A DNA stretch of 64,000 nt from Zoogloea sp. 1C4 (lineage in GTDB: Bacteria; Pseudomonadota; Gammaproteobacteria; Burkholderiales; Rhodocyclaceae): assembly GCF_009469605.1 (NCBI RefSeq), contig NZ_SSXU01000006.1:186001-250000 (forward strand), read 5' to 3'. Position numbers and translations under genes: made by a program. Below, in pieces: positions 9,036-17,155 of the stretch (the stretch's first letter is position 1; each line of letters opens with the position of its first letter). The notes below the pieces were generated by a model. It saw nothing but the letters and a program-made list of their open reading frames with translations. It searched no databases and was not told where the DNA came from.

Positions 9036-9788
9036 TCACCGGGGTGGCCAGTGGATGTCGAACTGACCCGGCTGACCGGTGGGGCGGGCGGCGCCGCCGG
9101 CGATGGCCGGCAGGCGGGAGAGGAATTCCGGGTCGCCGCTGATGCGGCCGTCGAAGCGCGGCAGCTTGCCGTAGGGGGCTTCGCCCTGGCCGCTGGCCTG
9201 GATGGCGCCGGCCAGGGTGGCGAGCTGAGAGCGCAGGTCGCCGGCGCGGGCGGTGACGCGCAGCTCGTAGTCGCCAAACTGGCGGCCGGGGAACAGCGCG
9301 CTGCGGGCGCCGCGCCACAGCAGGCGGGCTTCGCCGCTGCAGCGGCCGTCGGGCGGGCACTGCCAGGTGGGGGCCTCGATGGTCAGGTCGCCCTGCCAGC
9401 CGGCCCGGGCGGCCGGGTGGGGGATGGACGACAGGGCGGTGTCGGCGGGGGCGTGGAGCGCCAGCTGGCTGATCTTGACGCCGGTGGCCGAGGCTTCGAC
9501 CGCGCCCACCGGGCTGCCGCTGCTGGAGAAGGTCCAGCCCACCGCGAGGCGGCCGAGGGCTGCGCTGTCGAAATCCCACGCCAGCGGCAGCCACGGGGTG
9601 AGGCTGCGCCCGCTGGCGTCGCGGCTGGCCAGCACGCCGCGGCCGTGCCAGAGGCTGCCTTCGGCCTGCTGCAGGCGCAGCCCGCCGTCGGTGGCGTGGG
9701 CGACGAGGCCATCCACCAGCCGTGCCGGGGCCTTGGCGACGAGGAGCGCCAGGGCAACGGCGAGGAAGAACAGCAGCTTGCGGCGCAT
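9036..9788 (-). CDS. gspN: Type II secretion system protein N
   Basis: A 250-residue protein with one N-terminal signal anchor (LLFFLAVALALLVA) and a periplasmic domain. A conserved Trp-rich start (EGSLWHGRG, about residues 44-52) and the position as last gene of the gsp operon support GspN. The protein is an accessory inner-membrane component present only in some type II systems; its role is poorly defined. It has two cysteines (WQCPPDGRC) that could form a disulfide. Its start lies 13 bp after gspM. Confidence 0.85.
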   Translation of the reverse strand: MRRKLLFFLAVALALLVAKAPARLVDGLVAHATDGGLRLQQAEGSLWHGRGVLASRDASGRSLTPWLPLAWDFDSAALGRLAVGWTFSSSGSPVGAVEASATGVKISQLALHAPADTALSSIPHPAARAGWQGDLTIEAPTWQCPPDGRCSGEARLLWRGARSALFPGRQFGDYELRVTARAGDLRSQLATLAGAIQASGQGEAPYGKLPRFDGRISGDPEFLSRLPAIAGGAARPTGQPGQFDIHWPPR

Positions 9789-9801
9789 GGCTCGGCTGGA
9801 A

Positions 9802-10314
9802 TCAGTTGCTGCCGGCCACCAGCACCAGATCGACGCTGGCGGTGGGGCCTTGCTGCTGGAGTTCCATCCGCGCCACGCGCAGGCCCTGGTCGTGCTGGAG
9901 GGCGGCGAGCCAGGCGACGAGCTCGTCGAAGCCGGCCTGGCCCTTGACCTGCAGTCCGTCGCCCATGGTCTGGATGGCGAGGCCGAGGCCGCGGGTCTTG
10001 GCGGAGGCCTGCACCATCTCGAGCAGGGCCGGGCCGGCGGGGCGCTGGGGCACGGGCTGGGCGCGAAGGCGGGCGATCTCGGTGGCGGATTCCTGCACCT
10101 GCTCCAGCTGGGCTTCGGCGCGGGGAAGGCTGCGACCCAGGCGGGTGCGCTCGCTGCGGCTCCAGTCGAGCAGATTGACGACCAGCGCGACGCCGATGAC
10201 GGTGGCGGCGGCGATCAGCAGCGTGCGCTCGCGCGGGTTGCGGGCCTGCCAGGCGTTGGCGAGGCGGGTGATCGGGCCGCTGGCGGCCTGGGCGAGGGGC
10301 GTGGGGGCGCTCAT
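9802..10314 (-). CDS. gspM: Type II secretion system protein M
   Basis: A 170-residue bitopic protein: a short basic cytoplasmic tail, one membrane segment (about residues 33-50, LLIAAATVIGVALVVNLL), then a helical segment and a small ferredoxin-like periplasmic domain. GspM binds GspL at the inner-membrane platform of the secretion apparatus. It overlaps gspL by 4 bp and is followed by gspN. The ORF is shorter than an open frame extending far into gspL, which I reject as a shadow. Confidence 0.88.
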   Translation of the reverse strand: MSAPTPLAQAASGPITRLANAWQARNPRERTLLIAAATVIGVALVVNLLDWSRSERTRLGRSLPRAEAQLEQVQESATEIARLRAQPVPQRPAGPALLEMVQASAKTRGLGLAIQTMGDGLQVKGQAGFDELVAWLAALQHDQGLRVARMELQQQGPTASVDLVLVAGSN

Positions 10315-11528
10315 TGCAGGTTCTCCCGGCGCAGCAGCAGGTGGGGCGTGGCGCCATCGGCGCGCAGGTTGGCGAGGAGGCCGCGGCTGGCGAGGAGGCC
10401 GACCACGGCTTCGGCGCGGGCGGCGGCGGGGCCGGTGAGGGTCAGGTCGAGGCGGCCTTCCTCGAAGCGCACCGCGGCGATGCCGCCGGCGGCGTCGGTG
10501 CCGAGGGCTTCGGCAGCCTGGGCCAGCAGGGCCAGGGCGTCGTCGTCGCGGAGCAGGCCGTGGCGGGCGCGCTCGAGGTTGAGCTGCTGGCGCATCTGGG
10601 CGGCCGGGGCGACCACGGGGCTGTTGGGGAAGGTGCTGCGATAGACGCGCTCGATCCGGTCGCCCAGTTGACCCACCTGATGGCGCAGCCACAGCACTTC
10701 GCCGATATTGACCGTCAGCCACAGGGCCAGGGCGCCGCAGCCCAGGGCGACGGCCGGCTTGAGCTTGCCGAACCAGCCGGTGCTGGCGTCGCGGAAGGCG
10801 AACTCGCCCTGCAGCAGGTTGGCGGCCTTGCGATCCACGCCCTGCCACCAGCGGTAGGCCGCGCCGGTGGCGATGGCGAGGCCGGTTTCGGCCTGCAGCG
10901 GGGCGAGATCCGGCGCCTGCGTGGCCGGCGCCAGGTGCAGTTCGACCTGCCCCGGCGCGGTGTTGGCTGCCCGGGCGGTGGCGGCCTGCTGGGCGAGCAG
11001 CGGGGCGAGGATGTCGGCGTCGAGGGCCACGCCGCTGGCGGTGCCGGTACGCAGGATGGCGCCGGTGGGCGACAGGCTGAGGTGCCAGCCCTCGCCGGCG
11101 GGGGCGGTCTGGACTTCGGCGAAGACCCGGCGGGCGGGGCGGCCGATGGCGGCGAACTGGGCGACGAGCTGGCGCAGGCGCTCCCGGGCGACCACCAGCA
11201 CGCCGGCCAGGTCGCGCTCGCCGTCGTCGGCGGGGCGGCGGTGGCTGAGGGTGAGGTGCTGGGTGTCCGGGTCTTTCAGCAGGCGGTCTTCGAGGGCGTA
11301 GGCCAGCAGGCGCGGCAGGTCGCGCCGGGCGCCGCGGGGGAGCGGCACTTCCAGCCACAGGCACTGGGGGCCAGTGAGGACGATCTCGCACTCGGCGGCG
11401 GCGGGCCAGTGGCGGGGTTCGGAGTGGCCTTCGGAGAGCGGCTTGCCGTCCGGCCCGAGGAGCACCCACGGGCAGTCGGGGCGGGCGGGCCATTGTTCGT
11501 CGATGGCGAGGAGGAGGCGGGTACTCAT
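10311..11528 (-). CDS. gspL: Type II secretion system protein L
   Basis: A 405-residue protein with an actin-like cytoplasmic part (about 1-240), one membrane helix (about 255-275, VALGCGALALWLTVNIGEVL) and a periplasmic ferredoxin-like end. GspL recruits the GspE ATPase to the inner-membrane platform and pairs with GspM. The ordered neighbours K-L-M confirm the call. The stop overlaps gspM by 4 bp (ATGA type); gspK ends 7 bp upstream. Confidence 0.92.
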   Translation of the reverse strand: MSTRLLLAIDEQWPARPDCPWVLLGPDGKPLSEGHSEPRHWPAAAECEIVLTGPQCLWLEVPLPRGARRDLPRLLAYALEDRLLKDPDTQHLTLSHRRPADDGERDLAGVLVVARERLRQLVAQFAAIGRPARRVFAEVQTAPAGEGWHLSLSPTGAILRTGTASGVALDADILAPLLAQQAATARAANTAPGQVELHLAPATQAPDLAPLQAETGLAIATGAAYRWWQGVDRKAANLLQGEFAFRDASTGWFGKLKPAVALGCGALALWLTVNIGEVLWLRHQVGQLGDRIERVYRSTFPNSPVVAPAAQMRQQLNLERARHGLLRDDDALALLAQAAEALGTDAAGGIAAVRFEEGRLDLTLTGPAAARAEAVVGLLASRGLLANLRADGATPHLLLRRENLQ

Positions 11529-11535
11529 GGGCGTA

Positions 11536-12489
11536 TCACAGCAGTTTTTGCCAGACGATGGTGGACCAGTTCTGGCTGCGTTCGAGCAGCACTTCCATGC
11601 GCACCATGGCCACGCCGTAGCGGGCGCGACCGGTGGCCAGGAAGTGGCGGCTGGTGACGGAAAGTCGGGTGAGGTCGGGCTGGAGATCCGGCGAGGGCAG
11701 GCGGGCCTTGAAGTCGTTCACATCCTTGAACCACGCGCGGCTGCGCTGGACGACGAGCAGCCGGGCGGCGTCGAGGGACAGATCGGGCACCACGGCGGCG
11801 AGCACCTCGGCCGGCGCGGTGTTCACGTTGACGGTCGAGCCCGGCGGCACGGCGACCACGAAGGGGGTGAGGCGGGCCACCAGCTGCGGGGTGAAGCCGC
11901 GCACCTGGAGCAGTTCGGACACCGCCACCAGTGGGCCGTTGGCGGCGCGGCGGGCGGGCGTCTGGGCGCCGTACCAGCCGGATTCGGCGCCGCCGGGCAG
12001 GCGCGGGGTGTCGTCGGCGTCGAGCCAGTCGAGCAGCGCGGCGGTGAGGTTGAGGGCGTCGGCGTCGGCCACGCCGACCAGCGACAGCAGGCGCTGGAAG
12101 CGCTCCACCTCGATGATGTCGGCGCCGTCGCTGGCGAGGTTGTTGAGGTTGAGGCGGCCGGAGAGCTCCTGCAGCTCGCCGCTGACCTCGCCTTCCTCGA
12201 CCGGCGTGGGCGGCACCTTGACGGCCCAGGCTTCGCCCAGGTGATCGACTTGGCTGGTGCGGGCGTCTTCGGAGAGCACGTTGCGCGCCCAGTCCACCGC
12301 GCCGCGGGCGAGCTGGCGGGCCTGGGCCTGGTCGTGACGGCCGGCGACCTGATCCATCGCCACGCCCAGATCGCCCACCGAGGCCGCTGCAAGGCCGGCC
12401 ACCAGCGCCACCGTGAGGAGGGCGAGGATCACCGCGGCACCCTTCTGGGGGCCGGCGGCGGGGCGGGAGGGGAGGCGGTTGGGCTGCAT
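11536..12489 (-). CDS. gspK: Type II secretion system minor pseudopilin K
   Basis: A 317-residue minor pseudopilin. The N-terminus is a basic prepilin leader ending in KG, cleaved before AAVILALLTVALVAGLAA. The residue-5 glutamate of other pseudopilins is absent, as is usual for GspK, which caps the pseudopilus tip. The large globular domain carries helix-hairpin-helix-like LNLNNLAS and VNVNTAPAEVL segments typical of the family. The start overlaps the gspJ stop by one base. Confidence 0.93.
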   Translation of the reverse strand: MQPNRLPSRPAAGPQKGAAVILALLTVALVAGLAAASVGDLGVAMDQVAGRHDQAQARQLARGAVDWARNVLSEDARTSQVDHLGEAWAVKVPPTPVEEGEVSGELQELSGRLNLNNLASDGADIIEVERFQRLLSLVGVADADALNLTAALLDWLDADDTPRLPGGAESGWYGAQTPARRAANGPLVAVSELLQVRGFTPQLVARLTPFVVAVPPGSTVNVNTAPAEVLAAVVPDLSLDAARLLVVQRSRAWFKDVNDFKARLPSPDLQPDLTRLSVTSRHFLATGRARYGVAMVRMEVLLERSQNWSTIVWQKLL

Positions 12490-13115
12490 CAGCGCAGGGC
12501 GATCACGCGGGTGAGGACGCCGGTGCCTTCCAGGTCGAGTTCGAGGATTACCGCGTCGGGCAGGGTGACGCGGGTGTCGCCCGGTGGCCAGGCGTCGAGG
12601 CGGTTGTTATTGAGCAGGAAGCGCCAGCGCACGCCGCGTACCTTGTCGAGCAGGGGTTCGACGTCGGGGGCGCCCAGGGCGTCGCGGCCGCTCCAGCGCA
12701 GCCATTCGAGGCGGCCATCCACCAGCCGGTAGCCGACCCGGCGCACGCCGCGGGTGTCGTCGAGGCGCAGGAACTGGAACTCCGGCCCGCCGCTGGCTGC
12801 GCGGGTGAGGAGCATGGGCGCGGCGGTGGTGGTCCGCACGGTCGGAATCGGGTTGCCGCCGGGTGTCGCGCCGTCGGCTCCTGGCTGCCCCGGGTTGCGG
12901 CCGGTGGTGGAGACGGCCTGCAGCAGATCGGCGTCGATGCGCTGGATGCTGCGGTTGATGGCGCGCCAGCGTTCGAAGCTGGCTTCGAGGCGGGTGTGGC
13001 TGTTGGCGACTTCGGACAGGGCGCGGTAGGACAGCACGCCCAGCACCGCGAAGACCGACAGGGCGACCATCAGCTCGATCAGGGTGAGGCCGCGCTGGGC
13101 GGAACGCCGGCTCAT
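12489..13115 (-). CDS. gspJ: Type II secretion system minor pseudopilin J
   Basis: A 208-residue minor pseudopilin with the prepilin peptidase site QRG^LTLIELMVAL near residues 8-18, so glutamate +5 is present. GspI, J and K form the tip complex of the pseudopilus. A glycine/proline-rich loop (about residues 72-88) lies in the globular domain. It overlaps gspI by 4 bp and gspK by 1 bp. Confidence 0.93.
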   Translation of the reverse strand: MSRRSAQRGLTLIELMVALSVFAVLGVLSYRALSEVANSHTRLEASFERWRAINRSIQRIDADLLQAVSTTGRNPGQPGADGATPGGNPIPTVRTTTAAPMLLTRAASGGPEFQFLRLDDTRGVRRVGYRLVDGRLEWLRWSGRDALGAPDVEPLLDKVRGVRWRFLLNNNRLDAWPPGDTRVTLPDAVILELDLEGTGVLTRVIALR

Positions 13116-13486
13116 TGCAGCGGCCTCGCCACGTAGCCGGACAGGCGGGAGATGGCGTGGTCGCCGGAGTCCGGGCCGAAGACCGACAGATCCACCCGGC
13201 GGAACAGGGGGTTGGCGGTGTTCTTGACGTCTTCGCGCCAGCGGTAGGTGCGCCCGGCCTGCTCGGCGGTGCCTTCGTTGATGCCGGGGTTGGGCCAGGC
13301 GCGGGTGGCGCGGAGTTCGGCGAGGCGGTTTTCGGCCACCCAGTCGCCGATCAGGCGCTCGCGAAGCTCGCCCGACGACTGGGCAGTGACGCCCATCGCC
13401 CGGAAGGCCGCGGTGAGCGCGATGGCGAGGATGGCCAGGGCGACCAGGGTTTCGAGCAGCGTGAAGCCGCGGGCGGGGCGCGTCAT
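13112..13486 (-). CDS. gspI: Type II secretion system minor pseudopilin I
   Basis: A 124-residue pseudopilin with a short leader and cleavage site ARG^FTLLETLVALAILAIAL, then the family's conserved WVAENRLAELR segment at about residues 48-58. GspI nucleates the pseudopilus tip together with GspJ and GspK. Length is normal. It overlaps both gspH and gspJ by 4 bp. Confidence 0.94.
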   Translation of the reverse strand: MTRPARGFTLLETLVALAILAIALTAAFRAMGVTAQSSGELRERLIGDWVAENRLAELRATRAWPNPGINEGTAEQAGRTYRWREDVKNTANPLFRRVDLSVFGPDSGDHAISRLSGYVARPLQ

Positions 13487-14031
13487 GAGCGGTTGGCGCC
13501 GGGCATGGCGAGCTGCACCGTGCCGTTGGCCTTGCCGGTGAGGCGGGCTTCGCCGCCGGGGGTGGCGACGCGCAGTTCGTATTCGGGCGCCTGGGTGCCG
13601 AACTGCAGGCGCGGCGTGGCGGCGTCGGGCTGGCCGTCGATGCGCAGGCCCAGCCAGGCCACGCCGGCGGGCAGTGGTCGGTCGGTGAACACCGGCGGGT
13701 CGATCAGCGGACGCCAGTTGTCGTCCGGGTCGAGGGCGGAGAAGCGATAGCCGTCCGGCAGGAATTCGATGGCGACGGGCCGGCCGCGCACGGCGGCCCG
13801 GTCGGCAGTGGCTTCGAGCACCAGGCGCAGGCGTTTGAGAGCCTGATCGGTATCGCGCCCGCGCAGGCTGTCGAGGCCGACGCTGATGCCGGTTGCCATC
13901 AGGCCCATGATGACCAGCACCACCATGACTTCGATGAGGGTGAAGCCGGCGTGGCGGCGGGGCGCGGCGGTGCGTCCGGGCGCGGGGCCGCGGGACGGGT
14001 GGGTGATGCTGCGCCAGAGGCCCGTCGCCAT
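13483..14031 (-). CDS. gspH: Type II secretion system minor pseudopilin H
   Basis: A 182-residue minor pseudopilin. The processing site is HAG^FTLIEVMVVLVIMGLMA. The leader is 29 residues, long but within the known range; no better-placed in-frame ATG is seen, so the true start could be a non-ATG codon further in. The domain after the helix contains RAAVRGRPVAIEF, typical of GspH. The gene sits 10 bp after gspG and overlaps gspI by 4 bp. Confidence 0.9.
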   Translation of the reverse strand: MATGLWRSITHPSRGPAPGRTAAPRRHAGFTLIEVMVVLVIMGLMATGISVGLDSLRGRDTDQALKRLRLVLEATADRAAVRGRPVAIEFLPDGYRFSALDPDDNWRPLIDPPVFTDRPLPAGVAWLGLRIDGQPDAATPRLQFGTQAPEYELRVATPGGEARLTGKANGTVQLAMPGANRS

Positions 14032-14041
14032 CGGGATGGGG

Positions 14042-14470
14042 TCAGAGGTTCCAGGAGCCGACGTCGGCGTCGAAGCCTTCGCCGCCGGAGATGCCGTCGG
14101 CGCCGAAGCTCATCACGTCCACCTCGCCCTTGAGGCCGGGGATGACGTACTGGTAGGGCTTGCCCCAGGGGTCCATCGGCAGCTTGTCGAGGTAGGACTT
14201 CCAGTTGTCGGGCACCGGCGCGGCGGCGGGCTTGGTGACCAGCGCCTGCAGGCCCTGCTCGGCGCTGGGGTAGCGGCGGTTGTCGAGCTTGTAGAGCTTG
14301 AGGGCCTGCATGATCGACGAGATGTCCTGCTTGGCGGCGACGACGCGGGCTTCGTCGGGGCGGCTCATCACCTTGGGCACCACCAGCGCGGCGAGCACGC
14401 CGAGGATGACGATGACGACCATTACTTCGATCAGGGTGAAGCCGCGGGCGCGGCGGGGGGCGTTGTGCAT
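14042..14470 (-). CDS. gspG: Type II secretion system major pseudopilin G
   Basis: The 142-residue major pseudopilin, the repeating subunit of the periplasmic pseudopilus that pushes substrates through the secretin. The N-terminus has the site ARG^FTLIEVMVVIVILGVLA. The C-terminal half carries the GspG calcium-site region: LPMDPWGKPYQYVIPG then VMSFGADGISGGEG. Length and motifs are textbook for the family. Confidence 0.97.
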   Translation of the reverse strand: MHNAPRRARGFTLIEVMVVIVILGVLAALVVPKVMSRPDEARVVAAKQDISSIMQALKLYKLDNRRYPSAEQGLQALVTKPAAAPVPDNWKSYLDKLPMDPWGKPYQYVIPGLKGEVDVMSFGADGISGGEGFDADVGSWNL

Positions 14471-14479
14471 GGTGGTTCC

Positions 14480-15685
14480 TTATTTCATCAAGGTATTGAT
14501 TTCGATGATGGGTTGCATCACAGCCATCACGATCACCAATACGAAGCCGCCCATCATGAGCAGCAGGATGGGTTCGAGGAGGGCGGTGAGCGTGGCGGTG
14601 CGGTTTTCGAGTTCGGCCTGCTGGAGGCGGGCAGCGCGGTCGAGGAGTTCATCGACGCGACCGGTGGCCTCGCCGTTGGCGATCATGTGGATGAGCAGCG
14701 GCGGAAACTGGCGGCTGGCGCCCAGGGCGCGGGACAGGGGCTGGCCCTCGCGGACGCGCTCGGCGGCGGTGGCGACGGCATCCGCCAGCGGCAGGCGGCT
14801 GATGACCTGGCGGCCGGCGTCGAGTGCGGCGAGGAGCGGCACGCCGCTGCCGGCGAGGATCGACAGGGTGCTGGCGAAGCGGGTGGCATCGAGGGTGCGC
14901 AGGTGGCGGCCGAGCACCGGCAGGCCCAGCAGCCAGGCATCCCAGCGGCGCTTGACGGTGGTGTCGCGCAGCGCCGCGCGGCCGGCGAAGAGCCCGCCGA
15001 TGACGGCGAGGATCATCAGCCAGCCCCATTCGCGCAGCAGGCTGCTCACCACGATGAGCACCCGGGTGAGGAGTGGCAGCGCCTGCTTGCTCTGCTGGAA
15101 GACGGAGACCACCTGGGGCACCACGTAGGTCATCAGCCCGACGATGACCAGCATCGCCACGCTGGCGACGATGGCCGGGTAGAGCAGCGCTTGCAGTGTC
15201 TTGGTGCGTAGGGCGTGGCTGCGGTCGAGGTAGTCGGCGAGCTGGTTCATGACCCGGGCGAGTTCGCCGGATTTCTCGCCGGCGGCCACCGAAGCGCGGT
15301 AGAGCGTGGTGAAGGCCTGGGGGTAGCGATCGAGGGCGGCGCGCAGGCTGTAGCCGGCGAGGATCTCGGAGCGCACGCCGGCCAGCAGCTGGCGGGTGGC
15401 TTCGGTTTCGGCCTGCTCGATGAGGGCGGCGAGCGCCTGCTCGACGGTGAGGCCGGACGCCAGCAGCGTGGCCCACTGGCGGGTGAGCAGGGTGAGGTCG
15501 GCTTCCTTCAGCTTGCGGCGGACGGCCTTGCCGTCGCCGGCGCCCTGGGCCACCGAGGCGACTTCCAGCGGGAACAGCCCGCGCTCGCGCAGCAGGCCGC
15601 GGGCGGCCTTGCCGGTGTCGGCTTCGAGCACACCGGCGGATTCCCGGCCGGCGTTGTCCACGGCGCGATAGCGGAAGGCGGTCAT
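14480..15685 (-). CDS. gspF: Type II secretion system inner-membrane platform protein F
   Basis: A 401-residue polytopic protein with two homologous GspF cytoplasmic domains (about 70-190 and 270-390), each with a GEKSGEL- or GEATGRV-type motif, and three membrane segments. It forms the core of the inner-membrane platform over the GspE ATPase. The N-terminal FRYRAVDNAGRE segment is conserved. It sits 3 bp after gspE and 9 bp before gspG. Confidence 0.96.
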   Translation of the reverse strand: MTAFRYRAVDNAGRESAGVLEADTGKAARGLLRERGLFPLEVASVAQGAGDGKAVRRKLKEADLTLLTRQWATLLASGLTVEQALAALIEQAETEATRQLLAGVRSEILAGYSLRAALDRYPQAFTTLYRASVAAGEKSGELARVMNQLADYLDRSHALRTKTLQALLYPAIVASVAMLVIVGLMTYVVPQVVSVFQQSKQALPLLTRVLIVVSSLLREWGWLMILAVIGGLFAGRAALRDTTVKRRWDAWLLGLPVLGRHLRTLDATRFASTLSILAGSGVPLLAALDAGRQVISRLPLADAVATAAERVREGQPLSRALGASRQFPPLLIHMIANGEATGRVDELLDRAARLQQAELENRTATLTALLEPILLLMMGGFVLVIVMAVMQPIIEINTLMK

Positions 15686-15688
15686 CGC

Positions 15689-17155
15689 TTAATCCCGGGT
15701 GACCCGCAGCAGCTCTTCGGCCGAGGTGACGCCCTCGCCCAGCAGGCGCAGGCCGTCGTCGCGCAGGCTGCGGCTGCCCTGGTGGCGGGCGTGGGCGCGC
15801 AGGTCGGCTTCGTCGGCTGCGGTGTGGATCAGGCGCTGGAGGGCGTCGTCGGTGACCATCAGCTCGTAGATGCCGGTGCGCCCGGCGTAGCCGGTGTGGC
15901 CGCATTCGGGGCAGCCCGGGGCGTGCCACAGCTGGCTCGGGCTGCCGGGGCCGAGCAGGCTGCGGTCGGCGGCGGTGGTGGGCGTGGCGCTGCGGCAGGC
16001 CGGGCACAGGCGGCGCACGAGGCGCTGGGCCAGCACACCGCGCAGGGTGGAGGCGAGCAGGAAGGGCTCGACGCCCATGTCGACAAGGCGCGTGACGGCC
16101 GAGGCGGCGTCGTTGGTGTGCAGGGTGGCAAGCACCAGGTGGCCGGTGAGGCTGGCCTGGACGGCGATCTGGGCGGTCTCGAGATCGCGGATTTCGCCGA
16201 TCATGATGACGTCCGGATCCTGCCGGAGGATTGCGCGCAGCGCCCGGGCGAAGCTGAGGTCGATCTTGCTGTTGACCTGGATCTGGCCGACGCCGGGGAG
16301 GTCGTATTCGACCGGATCTTCGACGGTGACGATGTTGCGGCTCCGGGCGTCCATGCCCTGCAGCGCGGCGTAGAGCGTGGTGCTCTTGCCGGAGCCGGTG
16401 GGGCCGGTGACGAGGAGGATGCCGTGGGGCTGGTCGAGGAGCTTCGCAAACGGCGCGACGGTGTCGGCGGCCATGCCCAGGCTGTCGAGGCCACGCTGCC
16501 CGCTGCCCTTGTCGAGCAGGCGCAGCACGATGCGTTCGCCGTGGGTGGTGGGCAGGGTGGAGACGCGCACGTCCACCTGCCGGCCGGCGAGGCGCAGGGT
16601 GATGCGGCCATCCTGGGGCAGGCGCTTCTCGGCGATGTCGAGGCTGGCCATGATCTTGATCCGCGAGGCCATCGCCGCGTGGAGTGCGCGGTGGGGCTGG
16701 GCCACGTCGACCAGCACGCCGTCGCGGCGGAAGCGGACGACCGAGTTTCGCTCGTAGGGCTCGATGTGGATGTCGCTGGCGGACTGGCGCACGGCCTGGG
16801 TGAGGAGCGCGTTGATCATGCGGATGATCGGCGCGTCGTCCTGGGTTTCGAGGAGATCCTCGACGGCCGGCAGCTCGGTCATGAGCTGGGTGAGGTCGAC
16901 CTCCTGGCCCACGTCGGCGACGACATCGGCGGCGTTGCCATCGGCGCCGGAGTAGGCCTCTGACAGCCGCGCCTCGAAGGTGGCGCGGGAGACGTTCTCG
17001 ATGGCGAGCGGCAGGCCCAGGGTGCGCCGCACTTCGGCCAGGGCGGCAAGATCGGCGCCCTCGCGCAGCAGCAGTTGGGCGCGATCGGCCCCCTGGGCAG
17101 CGACGAGGATGCCGTGGGCCTTGGCGAAGGCGTAGGGCAGGGCCGGGCTGCTCAT
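15689..17155 (-). CDS. gspE: Type II secretion ATPase E
   Basis: A 488-residue hexameric ATPase that powers pseudopilus assembly from the cytoplasmic face. The Walker A motif is [12 protein letters not shown], then the Asp box and Walker [11 protein letters not shown], and the His box [13 protein letters not shown] tetracysteine zinc-binding insert of the GspE type is present near the C-terminus (LCPAC...CPECG, about 400-435). All catalytic motifs are intact. It overlaps gspD by 4 bp. Confidence 0.97.
   Translation of the reverse strand: MSSPALPYAFAKAHGILVAAQGADRAQLLLREGADLAALAEVRRTLGLPLAIENVSRATFEARLSEAYSGADGNAADVVADVGQEVDLTQLMTELPAVEDLLETQDDAPIIRMINALLTQAVRQSASDIHIEPYERNSVVRFRRDGVLVDVAQPHRALHAAMASRIKIMASLDIAEKRLPQDGRITLRLAGRQVDVRVSTLPTTHGERIVLRLLDKGSGQRGLDSLGMAADTVAPFAKLLDQPHGILLVTGPTGSGKSTTLYAALQGMDARSRNIVTVEDPVEYDLPGVGQIQVNSKIDLSFARALRAILRQDPDVIMIGEIRDLETAQIAVQASLTGHLVLATLHTNDAASAVTRLVDMGVEPFLLASTLRGVLAQRLVRRLCPACRSATPTTAADRSLLGPGSPSQLWHAPGCPECGHTGYAGRTGIYELMVTDDALQRLIHTAADEADLRAHARHQGSRSLRDDGLRLLGEGVTSAEELLRVTRD

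Noticed and set aside
9802-11493. 563-codon minus-strand frame spanning gspL and gspM
   Set aside because: Only its last 170 codons (gspM) are real; the rest is gspL read in another frame, giving Arg/Pro/Ala-rich nonsense.
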